Assembly (NCBI RefSeq): GCF_032917945.1
Contig: NZ_CP136624.1
Span: forward strand, 3,472,001-3,536,000
Source: Bradyrhizobium sp. sBnM-33
GTDB taxonomy: Bacteria; Pseudomonadota; Alphaproteobacteria; Rhizobiales; Xanthobacteraceae
Direction of reading: 5' to 3'
Length of the DNA: 64,000 bases
Shown here: one piece after another, positions 41,938-51,381 of the stretch
How positions within the stretch are numbered: position 1 is the stretch's first letter
How the letters are laid out: every line of letters begins with the position of its first letter
The notes under the pieces: generated by a model
What the model saw: only the letters and a program-made list of their open reading frames with translations
Database searches by the model: none
Told to the model about the DNA's origin: nothing
Position numbers and translations under genes: made by a program

Positions 41938-43167
41938 ATGAGTGATGCAAAGCACGAAGGATATGTCGGCCCTAACGATCCGGCATATTATGCGCCGCGT
42001 GAGCTGAGGGAACGAACGAGCAGCGATCAACCGGGCACGATGCTTATGCAGAATGACGATGGCTGGCGTCCGCGAATGCCGACGGAAGGACCGCCCTTGC
42101 AGCCCTTCAGCAAGCCCGCACGCCGCCCGGATTCCGAAATGTTCACCAAGGCCGTGGCCCAAGCCATGCAGGAGGCGAGGGACAACGCGCCGGTCGAAGC
42201 GCCGTCCGTGCTCCGTGACCTGTCGGGACGGCGCGCGCTGTTTCAGCAGGTCATCCGTTTCTCGATCGCGGTGGCGATTGCGGCGAGCATCGCGATGCTT
42301 CTCGTCATGGCCATCCCATCGTCGCAGCGCCCCGCAAACCAGGACAACCCGTCGCTTTCGGCCGCCTGGCAGTCGGTGAAATCGTCGGTGCTTCCGGCAC
42401 CGCAGCCGCAGCCAGCGAGGCGTACGGCGACCCTGGCCGTACAGGACGGCAGCGGGTTCACCAACGATCCGGTGCCGCTCGGAATTCACGTCGGCGCTCC
42501 GCCGCCCGACGCATTCGTATCCGTCAATGGACTGACTGCCGGCGCACGGCTGACGTCCGGCAAGCGTGTCGGTCCAAGCGAGTGGCGCGTGCCGGCGACG
42601 GAAATTTCCGGTGTTTCGGTCATTCCGCCGGATGGCTTCACCGGCCAGATGCTGGTGACGGCGGAGCTGCGTGACGGCAATGGCGTCGCGCTCACCGGCA
42701 CCTCCACGCGGCTGACCTGGACGCCCCTGCCAACCGTCGCTGCGCGGCCGGTTGTCGCGCCGACCCCGGTTGCTGCAGCGCCGGTTTCTGCAGCGCCGGT
42801 CGCCGCACCGCCGCCGGTTGCCATGGCCGCAGCCGCGCCGCCGATGCCGGCCGTCCGGCAGCAGGCGGAGGTCGTGCGCAGCCTCGATCCGAAGGAGATC
42901 GCTACTCTGATCAAACGCGGGCAGGACCTGCTCGCTGCCGGCGACGTGCAGTCGGCGCGGCTGTTGCTGATGCGTGGAGCGGAAGCGCGGGATGCGCGCG
43001 CCGCGCTGCTCCTCGGCACCACCTACGATCCGGCGCGGCTCAGGCAGATGGGCGCCGAGGGCCCGCTGGCGGACGTTGCGCAGGCCCGCCTCTGGTATCA
43101 GCGGGCAAAGGAATGGGGCGAACCCGACGCGCAGCGACAACTCGACGCGCTGGCGCTCTCGCGCTGA
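41938..43167 (+). CDS. Membrane-anchored protein with Sel1-like C-terminal region
   Basis: 409 residues from the ATG at 41938 (MSDAKHEGYVGPNDPAYYAP). A cytoplasmic part of about 105 residues precedes one membrane helix (VIRFSIAVAIAASIAMLLVMAI), then a region with an immunoglobulin-like strand pattern (AFVSVNGLTAGARLTSGKRVGPSEWRVPATEISGVSVIPP), an Ala/Pro/Val-rich linker, and a helical C-terminus with Sel1/TPR-like features (LIKRGQDLLAAGDVQSARLLLMRGAEARDARAALLLGTTYD and QARLWYQRAKEWGEPDAQRQLDAL). Such proteins often scaffold envelope complexes. The N-terminal start is not strongly supported by a ribosome site. Confidence 0.75.
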   Translation: MSDAKHEGYVGPNDPAYYAPRELRERTSSDQPGTMLMQNDDGWRPRMPTEGPPLQPFSKPARRPDSEMFTKAVAQAMQEARDNAPVEAPSVLRDLSGRRALFQQVIRFSIAVAIAASIAMLLVMAIPSSQRPANQDNPSLSAAWQSVKSSVLPAPQPQPARRTATLAVQDGSGFTNDPVPLGIHVGAPPPDAFVSVNGLTAGARLTSGKRVGPSEWRVPATEISGVSVIPPDGFTGQMLVTAELRDGNGVALTGTSTRLTWTPLPTVAARPVVAPTPVAAAPVSAAPVAAPPPVAMAAAAPPMPAVRQQAEVVRSLDPKEIATLIKRGQDLLAAGDVQSARLLLMRGAEARDARAALLLGTTYDPARLRQMGAEGPLADVAQARLWYQRAKEWGEPDAQRQLDALALSR

Positions 43168-43303
43168 TTTGGACGCGGCGCAGTTCATGGCCGCGCAGGC
43201 CCGGGACACCAGTCGGTTCTGCCGGACAAGGGCGGGAAGGCTTGCGTTGACAGTCAACGGGCTTCAAGCCGACTTCGCTGGTGGCAGGGAAGTGCAATCG
43301 GAG

Positions 43304-44004
43304 CTACTGAGGACCGTAAGCGCAGCGAAACCCGATATAAACGGCGAAGAAGTCGGCCGGTTTCCACTGTACGGCTGGCGATTGTGTCTTGTCCGCACCG
43401 TACCACCACGACCCGCCAGCCGTGAGGGCTTCGTCGCCGCGGCGATCCGCAAGCCACTCCCAGACATTGCCACCCATATCATAGAGGCCGTTGATGCCTC
43501 GCTTCGTGGTGCCGGTGGCTGCGTGGCGCGGCCAGCGATCGTTCCCGGATGTGTTCATGCCATCAGGCGTGTCGCCAGCAGGATAGGGATAGGTGCGTCC
43601 CCTTACAAAATCATCGGTAGGATTGGCGCGCGTTTCGGTGTAGGCGGCGTGCTCCCATTCTTCCAGCGTAGGCAAGCGTCCGCCAATGGCGGAGCAGTAG
43701 TGACGAGCTTCGCTCCACGACACATGCACAGCCGGCTCATCCTCGCTGCCCGGCTGTCCGAACGGCGTCGACCACGTCCAGCCGACGCGACGGATCCAGC
43801 CGCCCTCGAATTCATGCCCACCACCCGCCTGTTCGGCCGCGGTCTTCAGAGCCCGCTCGGCAGCGAACTTCCGAAACTGGCCGATCGTGACTTCGGTCCA
43901 GTCGATGGCAAACTTGCCAGATTCTCGCGTCCGCCAGATTCGGCGAATGCAATGCTGGCTATCGCCATCAACCCGCATGGAAATGCGATCCAATGCCATT
44001 TCAT
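43304..44004 (-). pseudogene. Formylglycine-generating-enzyme-like (SUMF1) gene, frameshifted after its signal peptide
   Basis: The body (AIDWTEVTIGQFRKFAAERALKTAAEQ, VHVSWSEARHYCSAIGGRLPTLEEWEHAAY, GINGLYDMGGNVWEWLADR, SPAVQWKPADFFAVYIGFRCA) is an FGE/SUMF1-family domain with its usual C-terminus. The open frame from an ATG at 43999 starts with unrelated residues, but the other frame from the ATG at 44004 encodes a perfect signal peptide (MKWHWIAFPCGLMAI then ASIAFAE) behind AAGGAG. Joining them needs a -1 shift near 43914, as if one A of GCAAAG had been lost, giving NLA-KFAIDW. The two catalytic Cys of true FGE are not obvious, so an enzymatic-modifier or binding role was already uncertain. 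It follows the broken aldo/keto reductase. Confidence 0.7.
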
Positions 44005-44084
44005 GTGCGAGTTACTCCTTGTCTCGCCGCATCACGGTGAGGAATGGCAGGAACACCAAACCCAGCGCGCCTGCCGCTCATCGT

Positions 44085-45200
44085 TTAACTCATGCGCTGC
44101 CGCAATGCCGCCTGCGAACGACGAATGACGCCCTGATACATGCCCTGCTTGTCAGGATACCATTGCATCGACGCGAGATTGGTGAAGCCGGCAATGGTTT
44201 CCATGTGCCGCGCCATCCGCTGCCGCATGGCTTGATCAGGCTGAGGTCCGCGCAGCGCGCCGACATTCTCGGCTGCGTGATCCGGGTTCGATGTCGCGGC
44301 AAGAACGGTCGTCACCGCCGGATGGCCCATTGCCCATTTGATGAAGACCTGCGACCAGTTCTCCGCACCGATGTCGCGAGCGAAATCGGGCAGCGGCCGG
44401 CCTTCGACGATCTTGTGCAAGCGGCCTTTTTCCAGCGGCATGTTTGTCAACACGCCAATGCCCTTATCCATCGCCGCGCGAAGGATGCGCTCTTCGGCAT
44501 GGCGATTGAAAATCGAATAGTTGACCTGGATGAAATCAACCAGGTCCTTGTCGATTAAGCCTGCAAGAATGTGATGGTAGTCGTTCTCGTGGACGGAGGC
44601 GCCGACATAGCGAATCCTGCCCTCTTTCTTCCATGCGCGCAGCAGCGGCACGATCGCGTCGACATTGACCAGGCTATGGCAGTGGAACAGGTCTATCTTG
44701 TCGCGCCACAGCCGCAGCCTCGACTGCTCCATGCTGGCCAACGCGTGACTTTCGTCGGCCAGGTAGTCGCCGGTCGACCAGATCTTGTTGCTGATGAACA
44801 TCTGATCCGTCACGCCCATTGCGCTGAGAAATCAGCCGACGCTGACCTCGCTTGTACCGTAGAGAGGCGACGTATCGACCACCCGGACGCCCGCATCGAC
44901 ATATCTCTTGGTGACCTCGCGCAATGCGTCGCGATTGCGGCCCGGCAGCAGGTCGAAGGTCAGAAACGTGCCCAGCCCGAGCGCCGGAAGGCTTTCATTG
45001 GTGCGGCCGATCGTTCGGTTCAGTATTGATCCCGCTGCAGGCGTCCGTGCACCGCCTGCAGGCGCCTGCGCATTGGCGGTTGAAACGCGAAGTGCCGTTT
45101 CATGCACGGCTGTCGCGGCGATAGCGCCCATTGCTGTGGCGGCGCCCAGAAAACGGCGGCGATCGGTCGTAAGCGGGGAATCTTGACGTGTCTTATCCAT
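44085..45200 (-). pseudogene. Tat-exported aldo/keto reductase interrupted by an in-frame TGA
   Basis: Two open segments, 44832-45200 and 44085-44819, are in the same frame and are separated only by a TGA at 44832-44834 (reading SEVSVG-stop-FLSAMGVTDQ). Together they make a 371-codon aldo/keto reductase with a Tat leader (TDRRRFLGAATAMGA). The tetrad is split: Asp and Tyr in VVDTSPLYGTSE lie before the stop, Lys in ISNKIW and His in LFHCHSLV after it. So neither piece alone is an enzyme. It is a recent nonsense mutation, a sequencing error, or readthrough. It is divergent from the AraC regulator and upstream of the frameshifted FGE-like gene (80 bases). Confidence 0.8.
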
Positions 45201-45401
45201 GGCACATCTCCGATGATGCGCCCTGCTGCAATCGGCAGGGTCGCCTGCCGATAGAAATGATCTTTAACTCGATTTGTCGCGCGGGTTCCTGATCCGATCT
45301 GATTGATCCTGACGCGACGACCAGTTCCATTTCCACCTGGTAACGAATTGAGGTTTCAGAAATTATATCTGTTCGGGAATGTCTGTACCCAGGAAGTCGC
45401 C

Positions 45402-46292
45402 ATGCAACGTGATGCTGTTGAAGATGCGTCTGAAGGCGCGTCGACAATCGATCGGTTAAGTTCCCGGCCGGATGGCTGGCGGCGCACCCAATGGACGAGC
45501 AGTGCATTCGAAACCGCGCACCGGCCGATGACATCCGTCGTCGAGGGCCGCATCCTGTCGCCAAATCACCTCATTATGGCGACCCTGTCCGGCGGCGCCG
45601 AGCGGCATGAAATTTCGGCTGATGGCGGGCATCGCTATGACGGCCCCGATTTACCGTCTACTGTCTCATTTCTCCCGGCTGGCTGCGAGCGACGGCTTCG
45701 GCTGCACAATGTGGAATGGCGGTGGGCAGCCATCGCACTCGATCCGGCAAAGCTTTCGGCGACAGCGCGCGCGTCGATCGAGGCACTGGGCCCGCTGTCA
45801 GGGTCGGAAGACAGCTTCGTCTGGAACATGCTGGCGGAGTTCGAGCGGCTTGACGCGCTGGAAGGCGGCCTCGACACGATCTATTGCGACACGATGAGCC
45901 TCGCCCTCATTCTGTACCTTGCACGCCGATACGGCGGTGCGCGAATGAAGGATACATCGATTAGACTGCCTGCGTGGCGGTTGCGGCGCGTCACCGAATT
46001 CATCGACGCGCATTTGAGCGCGACAATTCGGATTGCCGATCTCGCTGATCTTGCCCAGCTGTCGGAAGGCCATTTCCATCGCGCATTCAGGGCAACGACG
46101 GGACAGACGCCGCTGGAGTTCGTTCATGCGCGGCGCGTCGCGATGGCAAAGCAGCTGCTTGCAAGCAGCAAGCTCTCGGTCGCGCAGATGGCGATGCGCG
46201 TCGGCTTTCTCAGTCCCGCGCATTTTGCACGCGTCTTCCGCTCGGTCACCGGCCAGAGCCCATCCCAATATCGACGCTCGTTCCATCTCTGA
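45402..46292 (+). CDS. AraC-family transcriptional regulator
   Basis: 296 residues from the ATG at 45402 (MQRDAVEDASEG) with AGGAAG before it; a longer reading from 45303 is less likely. The N-terminal part is a variable sensor domain; the C-terminal 100 residues hold the double helix-turn-helix: RRVTEFIDAHLSATIRIADLADLAQLSEGHFHRAFRATTGQTPLEFVHARRVAMAKQLLASSKLSVAQMAMRVGFLSPAHFARVFRSVTGQSPSQYRR in separate helices. It probably controls the divergent aldo/keto reductase operon, now broken, through the 201-base gap. A strong bidirectional terminator follows. Confidence 0.92.
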   Translation: MQRDAVEDASEGASTIDRLSSRPDGWRRTQWTSSAFETAHRPMTSVVEGRILSPNHLIMATLSGGAERHEISADGGHRYDGPDLPSTVSFLPAGCERRLRLHNVEWRWAAIALDPAKLSATARASIEALGPLSGSEDSFVWNMLAEFERLDALEGGLDTIYCDTMSLALILYLARRYGGARMKDTSIRLPAWRLRRVTEFIDAHLSATIRIADLADLAQLSEGHFHRAFRATTGQTPLEFVHARRVAMAKQLLASSKLSVAQMAMRVGFLSPAHFARVFRSVTGQSPSQYRRSFHL

Positions 46293-46352
46293 CAAGAATT
46301 TCTCGACGGACAACCAGCGGGCCAGTGGTGCGATCAGCGTCACACCCTGAGG

Positions 46353-46380
46353 CTGTCCCTCCGGCACGGAGGGACAGATT
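46353..46380. terminator. Bidirectional terminator between convergent genes
   Basis: CTGTCCCTCCG-GCA-CGGAGGGACAG is a perfect 11-bp stem with a 3-base loop, followed by ATTTG on the plus strand. It lies between the AraC stop (46292) and the acyl-CoA ligase stop (46385). Confidence 0.75.
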
Positions 46381-46384
46381 TGCG

Positions 46385-48013
46385 TCAGGCCGCCGCGTTC
46401 GGGAAGCGGTAGCTTTTGAACTGCTCGCGAAGCGCGGTCTTTAGGATCTTGCCGGTTGCGGTGTGCGGGATGCCGTCGACGAAGACGACGTCGTCGGGCA
46501 TCCACCATTTTGCGATTTTGCCGTCCATGAATTTCAGGATGTCCTCGCGGCTTGCCTGCTGGCCGGCCTTGAGTTGCACGATCAGCAGCGGACGTTCGTC
46601 CCATTTGGGATGGTAGACGCCGATGACAGCGGCTTCCGCGACCGCGGGATGGCCGACCGCGAGGTTTTCGAGGTCTATCGATGAGATCCATTCGCCGCCG
46701 GACTTGATGACGTCCTTGGAGCGGTCGGTGATCCGCATGTAACCGTGCTGATCGATGGTGGCGACGTCACCTGTATCGAAATAGCCTTCCTCGTCGAGGA
46801 TGTCGGTATCGACCTTGAAGTAGGCCTTGGCGACCGCAGGGCCGGCGACCTTGAGGCGGCCAAAAGTCTTGCCGTCCCACGGCAGTTCCTTGCCGGAATC
46901 GTCGGTGATCTTCATCTCGACACCGAACGGCGGGTAGCCCTGGGTCTGCAGGATGTCGAGCCGCTCCTCGCCGGAGAGTTGGGCAAACGGCGGCTTCAAG
47001 GCTGCCACGGTGCCGATCGGGCTCATCTCGGTCATGCCCCAGGCGTGGCGCACGCGAATACCCATGTCGACGAACGCCTTGATCATCGAGCGCGGCATCG
47101 CCGAGCCGCCGCACACCACGCTCTTGAGGTGAGGCAGCTTCAGATTGTTGGCCGACATATGGTTCAGCAGCATCAGCCACACCGTCGGCACGCCGGCGGT
47201 GTGCGTGACCTTCTCGGTCTCGAGAAGCTCGAAGACCGAAGCGCCGTCGAGCTTGGGACCGGGCATGACGAGCTTGGTGCCCATCGAAGGCGCGGAGAAC
47301 GCGATGCCCCAGCTATTGGCATGGAACAATGGCACCACCGGCAGCATGGTTTCGGCGGCGCTGGTGCCGAGAGCGTCGACGTTGTTGGCCATCAGCGCAT
47401 GCAGCACGTTGGAACGGTGCGAATACAACACGCCTTTGGGGTCGCCCGTGGTGCCTGAGGTGTAGCACATCGCGGCCGCGGTATTCTCGTCAAAGTCCTT
47501 CCACGTGAACTTGCCGTCCGCTTCCGCGATCCAATCCTCATAGGCGACCGCATTCTTCAGCGTGGTCTGCGGCATATGTGCCTTGTCGGTCAGAACGATG
47601 TAGCGCTCGACGCTCGGCAGGTTGGGCGCGATCTTTTCCAGGATCGGCACGAAGGTGGTATCGGTGATCACCACGCGGTCCTGCGCGTGGTTGATGATCC
47701 AGGCGATCTGGTCGGGGAACAGCCGCGGATTGACGGTGTGGCAAATCGCGCCGATTCCCATGATGCCATACCAGCATTCGAGATGGCGCCAGGTGTTCCA
47801 GGCGATGGTGGCGATACGGTCGCCGAGCTTGATGCCGTCGCCGTCGAGCCGTTGCGATACTTTCAGCGCGCGCGCATGAATTTCGGCGTAATTGGTGCGA
47901 TGAATGGGACCTTCGACCGACCGCGTGACGACTTCTTGCGTGCCGTGATACTTCGCCGCGTGTTCGATAATCCGATGGCAAAGCAAAGGCCAATCTTGCA
48001 TCAATCCGAGCAT
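46385..48013 (-). CDS. Acyl-CoA synthetase (fatty-acid--CoA ligase, AMP-binding family)
   Basis: 542 residues from the ATG at 48013 ([20 protein letters not shown]), with GGAGGA 8 bases before it; a GTG six bases earlier is less well placed. Adenylate-forming enzyme: the P-loop-like [22 protein letters not shown], the [14 protein letters not shown]5 motif, [35 protein letters not shown] (A7-A8) and [15 protein letters not shown] with the A10 lysine. It activates a fatty acid to acyl-CoA; the sequence is of the medium/long-chain type (AlkK/FadD3-like). Divergent from the extensin-like gene. Confidence 0.92.
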   Translation of the reverse strand: MLGLMQDWPLLCHRIIEHAAKYHGTQEVVTRSVEGPIHRTNYAEIHARALKVSQRLDGDGIKLGDRIATIAWNTWRHLECWYGIMGIGAICHTVNPRLFPDQIAWIINHAQDRVVITDTTFVPILEKIAPNLPSVERYIVLTDKAHMPQTTLKNAVAYEDWIAEADGKFTWKDFDENTAAAMCYTSGTTGDPKGVLYSHRSNVLHALMANNVDALGTSAAETMLPVVPLFHANSWGIAFSAPSMGTKLVMPGPKLDGASVFELLETEKVTHTAGVPTVWLMLLNHMSANNLKLPHLKSVVCGGSAMPRSMIKAFVDMGIRVRHAWGMTEMSPIGTVAALKPPFAQLSGEERLDILQTQGYPPFGVEMKITDDSGKELPWDGKTFGRLKVAGPAVAKAYFKVDTDILDEEGYFDTGDVATIDQHGYMRITDRSKDVIKSGGEWISSIDLENLAVGHPAVAEAAVIGVYHPKWDERPLLIVQLKAGQQASREDILKFMDGKIAKWWMPDDVVFVDGIPHTATGKILKTALREQFKSYRFPNAAA

Positions 48014-48097
48014 ACGCACTTTCCTCCGATGGTTTGTTTATTGCCGCACGATCCGCGAACGTTGCCGGCGGATCGGCGTTAAGTTCATGGAATTGAA

Positions 48098-49219
48098 ATG
48101 AACTTTACCGCGCAGAAAGCAAGCCGAAAATGGGCTAATGGCGCCTTTGGCCGTATTGCAGCGGCAATGGTTACCGTCGCCGCAGCGGCGCTGTTGATTG
48201 GCATGCCAGTCGAGCCGGCCTGGGCGGCGAAAGCGTCACGCGCCGCGCCGTGGGATGACCTGTTCAGGGAATTTCAACCGCGTGCGCGAGCAAAGGCGCG
48301 CCGCGCGGCCGTGCCGCTGCCGAAGCCGCGTCCTGCCGAGGCGCCGTCTGCCGAGCCTGAACGGCCGCCCGAGAAGGAGCAGGCGTCGCCTGAGAAAGAC
48401 AAGGCCAAGGAGCAGGCCGCGCCCGCACCGCAGCCCACGCCGCAACCCTCGGCCTGCCGGCTGGCGTTGACGGACGAAGTGGCCATCGCTCCCAGTATCC
48501 CCGACATTCGCGGCAACGGCGGCTGCGGGGGCGAGGACTTGGTGCGGCTGGAAGCGATCGTGCTCCCGGACAAGCGGCGCGTGTCGGTGAAGCCCGCTGC
48601 GATCCTGCGTTGTCCCATGGCGTCCGCGCTCGCCGACTGGATCCGCAAAGACATCGCGCCACTGGCGGAGCGGCTCGGCAGCGCCGTCTCCGATCTCGAT
48701 AATTTCGCCTCGTTCGAGTGCCGCGGCCGTAACCGCATCGTCGGCGCGAGACTCTCCGAGCACGGCCGCGCCAACGCAATCGACGTTCGCGCCTTCAGGC
48801 TCGCCAACGGCCGCCTGATCTCGCTGACCGACCGCATGGTGCCGCGGGAATTGCGCGAGACCGTGCTGCATTCCGCCTGCGCGCGGTTCTCGACGGTGCT
48901 GGGTCCGGGCTCGGACTGGTACCACGAGGATCATATCCATCTCGACCTGATGGAACGGCGCGGCAATTACCGGATCTGTCAGTGGGATGTATGGGATCCG
49001 CTGCCGCAGAAGGCGCCGCTATTGCCGGCAGAACGGCCCGAGGAAGCGCCGCCGCGCGAGGTCGCCACTAAGCCGGACGAAGCCAAGCGGGATGCTGCCA
49101 AGCCCGATGCCGAGCCTGAAGCCGAAAAATCCAACGCCGAGAAATCGGATGAGGCCGAGCCGCCGCGCGAGGAGAAGAAGCCCGCAACGAAAAAGCGCCG
49201 GCAAAACCGGCGCTCTTGA
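48098..49219 (+). CDS. Extensin-like (DUF/Extensin_C) envelope protein
   Basis: 373 residues. A signal peptide (AAAMVTVAAAALLIGMPVEPAWAAK) is followed by a Pro/Lys/Glu-rich linker, then the extensin-like C-terminal domain: CRLALTDEVAIAPSIPDIRG, LRCPMASALADWIRKDIAPLA, NFASFECRGRNRIVGARLSEHGRANAIDVRAF and WYHEDHIHLDLMERRGNYRICQWD. The SEHGRANAID and DHIHLD motifs resemble the metal centre of peptidoglycan D,D-peptidases of the M15/LAS group, so wall processing is likely. The C-terminal tail is a charged Pro/Lys/Glu stretch ending KKRRQNRRS; its last codons overlap the terminator of the convergent gene. Confidence 0.86.
   Translation: MNFTAQKASRKWANGAFGRIAAAMVTVAAAALLIGMPVEPAWAAKASRAAPWDDLFREFQPRARAKARRAAVPLPKPRPAEAPSAEPERPPEKEQASPEKDKAKEQAAPAPQPTPQPSACRLALTDEVAIAPSIPDIRGNGGCGGEDLVRLEAIVLPDKRRVSVKPAAILRCPMASALADWIRKDIAPLAERLGSAVSDLDNFASFECRGRNRIVGARLSEHGRANAIDVRAFRLANGRLISLTDRMVPRELRETVLHSACARFSTVLGPGSDWYHEDHIHLDLMERRGNYRICQWDVWDPLPQKAPLLPAERPEEAPPREVATKPDEAKRDAAKPDAEPEAEKSNAEKSDEAEPPREEKKPATKKRRQNRRS
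49190..49216 (-). terminator. Terminator for the L,D-transpeptidase gene, inside the 3' end of the extensin-like gene
   Basis: AGCGCCGG-CAAAA-CCGGCGCT (49194-49214) is a perfect stem; on the minus strand it is followed by TTTTTCG. The hairpin codes for the final residues of the convergent extensin-like protein, an overlap of regulatory and coding sequence. Confidence 0.7.
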
Positions 49220-49247
49220 TCTTCGAATACGGTCTGACCGCTTCAGG

Positions 49248-49934
49248 TTATTGCGCCATCGGACCGCTGTTGCCGCCGCCCTGCAGCGCCATCTTGGAAT
49301 TGAACGGCGAGTCACCCTGCTTGGGCTCGAGCACGACGACCATCGTGCCCGTCTTCACCCGGCTGTAGAGGTCGATGACGTCCTCGTTGGTCATGCGGAT
49401 GCAGCCCGAAGAGATCGAGGCGCCGATATATTCCGGCTGGTTGGTACCGTGGATGCGGAACAGCGTGTCGCGGTTGCCCTGGTAAAGATAGAGCGCGCGG
49501 GCGCCGAGCGGATTGTCGACGCCGCCGGGCACCGAGGCCGGCAGGCCTTCAATGCGCTTGTGAATGTCGGCGGTCGGCGTCCATTTCGGCCATTCCGCCA
49601 TGTTGCCGACGCGCGCGATGCCGGAGAAAGCCAACGCTTCCTCGCCGACGGTCACGCCGTAGCGGATCGCCTTGCCGCCGTCCTGGACCAGATAGAGGTA
49701 GTGGTTGTCGGAATCGACGACGATGGTTCCGGGCAGTTCCTTGCGGTGATAGTCGACGATGGCGCGGCGGAACGGCTCTGGGGGCTTGACCGCGGCGTAG
49801 CGCGCCTTCGCGAGCTGGGCCTTGTCGTTCGGCTTTAGGGTGGCTTCAGGGGCGGCCTGATAGGTGGTTGCCGGCATACAGCCGGACAACGCAAGGCCAG
49901 CGGCGAGCAACCCCAACATTACTTTGAGCGACAT
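49248..49934 (-). CDS. L,D-transpeptidase (YkuD) lipoprotein
   Basis: 228 residues from the ATG at 49934 (MSLKVMLGLLAAGLALSGC), chosen because it gives a lipobox LSGC and has GGAAG before it; a longer reading lacks support. The YkuD catalytic domain is clear: TIVVDSDNHYLYLVQDGGKAIRYGVTVG, then HGTNQPEYIGASISSGCIRMTNEDVIDLY with the His and the nucleophilic Cys of the SGCIRM motif. It should form 3-3 peptidoglycan crosslinks or attach proteins to peptidoglycan from the inner face of the outer membrane. It is convergent with the extensin-like gene, another wall-related protein. Confidence 0.93.
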   Translation of the reverse strand: MSLKVMLGLLAAGLALSGCMPATTYQAAPEATLKPNDKAQLAKARYAAVKPPEPFRRAIVDYHRKELPGTIVVDSDNHYLYLVQDGGKAIRYGVTVGEEALAFSGIARVGNMAEWPKWTPTADIHKRIEGLPASVPGGVDNPLGARALYLYQGNRDTLFRIHGTNQPEYIGASISSGCIRMTNEDVIDLYSRVKTGTMVVVLEPKQGDSPFNSKMALQGGGNSGPMAQ

Positions 49935-50272
49935 GACTACTTCCAATCGAAAGTCTGGCGTTCGCAAGCCGCAATCTTGCGCCTCAAACGCGACGATTCC
50001 ATTAATCTCATTATCCGCAAAAGCCGGCTGATATGCCAGCATTTGCACGTCCATCGTGCGCTGCGGAAGGCTAGCTGTGGCTTTTATGCCGCAAATTTTG
50101 CGACTTCCGGTTGATTTCTGGGCAGGGATGGCGCGGGGCCAAATCGCGGCCGCGCGGCCGCCACCCCGCTGCCGTAAATATCGACTGCCGGTTAATGCGC
50201 GGGTCATGAAGCGCTTGCCAGAATCGGGTTTAGTGCCGCTGGGTAGGATTTCCACCCGTTCCGGAGTTGCTC
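49935..50272. other. Divergent gene-free region of 338 bases
   Basis: It lies between the L,D-transpeptidase (leftward) and CorA (rightward) genes. An AT-richer part at about 49990-50020 and another at 50085-50105 may be promoters. GCGGCCGCGCGGCCGC-like symmetry occurs near 50146-50162. No Mg-sensing leader or conserved RNA was recognised, and no gene. Confidence 0.5.
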
Positions 50273-51250
50273 ATGTTTTCGGTGTTTGTTCCCTCCGAAT
50301 CCTCCCTGAAGAAGCTCCCCGCCGCGGATCCGGCGGCGCTGCCGGAAAATGCGGTCTGGATCGATCTGTTGAACCCGACGGGCCAGGAGGACCGGGCGGT
50401 GGAACGGCTGGCCGGGATCGCGGTGCCGACCCGGGAAGACATGCAGGAAATCGAGATTTCCAGCCGGCTCTATATCGAGAATGGCGCCCGCTACATGACC
50501 GCTACCCTGATGTGCCAATCCGACACCGACATGCCGAAGACCACGGCCGTCACCTTCATTCTCGCCGGTCACCGACTTGTGACGGTACGCTACGACGAGC
50601 CGAAGCCGTTTGCTCTGGTCGAGCACAAGCTGGCGCGCTCCTGCATGCCGGGGATATCGGGCGAGATGGTGATGATGGAACTGCTCGACGCAGTGATCGA
50701 CCGCTGCGCCGACATTCTGGAGCGCGCCGGCGCCGAGGTCGATCAGGTCTCGCATGACATCTTCGAGCCCGAAAGCGCACGGCATGGCCAGGCCAAGCGA
50801 TACTCGCAGATCCTGATCGCGATCGGGCGCAAGGGGGATCTGGTTTCCAAGATCCGCGAGAGCCTGGTCTCGATCGGCCGCGTCGTCACCTTCCTATCGG
50901 CGGTGGTGGAGGGCGTCAAATGGTCCAAGGACATGCGCGAGCAGCTCAAGACCATGCAGCGCGACGTCGTTTCTCTGACCGACCACGCCTCCTATCTCTC
51001 CAACAAGATCACTTTCACGCTCGATGCCATGCTCGGCGTCGTCAATCTCGAACAGAACAACATCATCAAGCTGTTCTCGGTGATGGCGGTGGTGCTGATG
51101 CCGCCGACCTTGATCGCGTCGGTCTACGGCATGAACTTCAAGATGATGCCGGAACTCGAATGGGCGCACGGCTATCCGATGGCGCTCATCATGATGCTCA
51201 TGGCAGCAGTGCTGCCGTACCTGTTCTTCAGATGGAAGAAGTGGCTGTAG
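50273..51250 (+). CDS. corA: CorA-family magnesium/divalent cation channel
   Basis: 325 residues from the ATG at 50273 (MFSVFVPSESSLKKLPAADP) with GGAG before it; a TTG six bases earlier is possible. The large cytoplasmic domain is followed by the long stalk helix (DMREQLKTMQRDVVSLTDHASYLSNKITFTLDAMLGVVNLEQNNIIK), the first membrane helix (LFSVMAVVLMPPTLIASV), the selectivity motif YGMNFKMMPELEW, and the second helix. It brings Mg (or Co, Ni) into the cell as a pentamer. The C-terminus is Lys-rich as usual. Confidence 0.94.
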   Translation: MFSVFVPSESSLKKLPAADPAALPENAVWIDLLNPTGQEDRAVERLAGIAVPTREDMQEIEISSRLYIENGARYMTATLMCQSDTDMPKTTAVTFILAGHRLVTVRYDEPKPFALVEHKLARSCMPGISGEMVMMELLDAVIDRCADILERAGAEVDQVSHDIFEPESARHGQAKRYSQILIAIGRKGDLVSKIRESLVSIGRVVTFLSAVVEGVKWSKDMREQLKTMQRDVVSLTDHASYLSNKITFTLDAMLGVVNLEQNNIIKLFSVMAVVLMPPTLIASVYGMNFKMMPELEWAHGYPMALIMMLMAAVLPYLFFRWKKWL

Positions 51251-51381
51251 ATCGGCGGTTCCCTTGCGGATCCCGAAGTGCGAAAGATCGACTCAACTCC
51301 ACCGCTAAAATTTGAGCGGTGGACTGAACGAATGGTCGAAACTTGTCTGCGATAACGTGTCTCTCAGGCCGCGAGGATCCC

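Noticed and set aside
41806..43257. 483-codon minus-strand open frame
   Set aside because: Antisense to the Sel1-like gene; Arg/His-rich with no fold signal. The Sel1-like reading has a membrane helix and ordered regions.
44832..44834. TGA as a selenocysteine codon in the aldo/keto reductase
   Set aside because: The position is not a redox site in the family, relatives of this kind do not use Sec, and no downstream SECIS-like hairpin was recognised.
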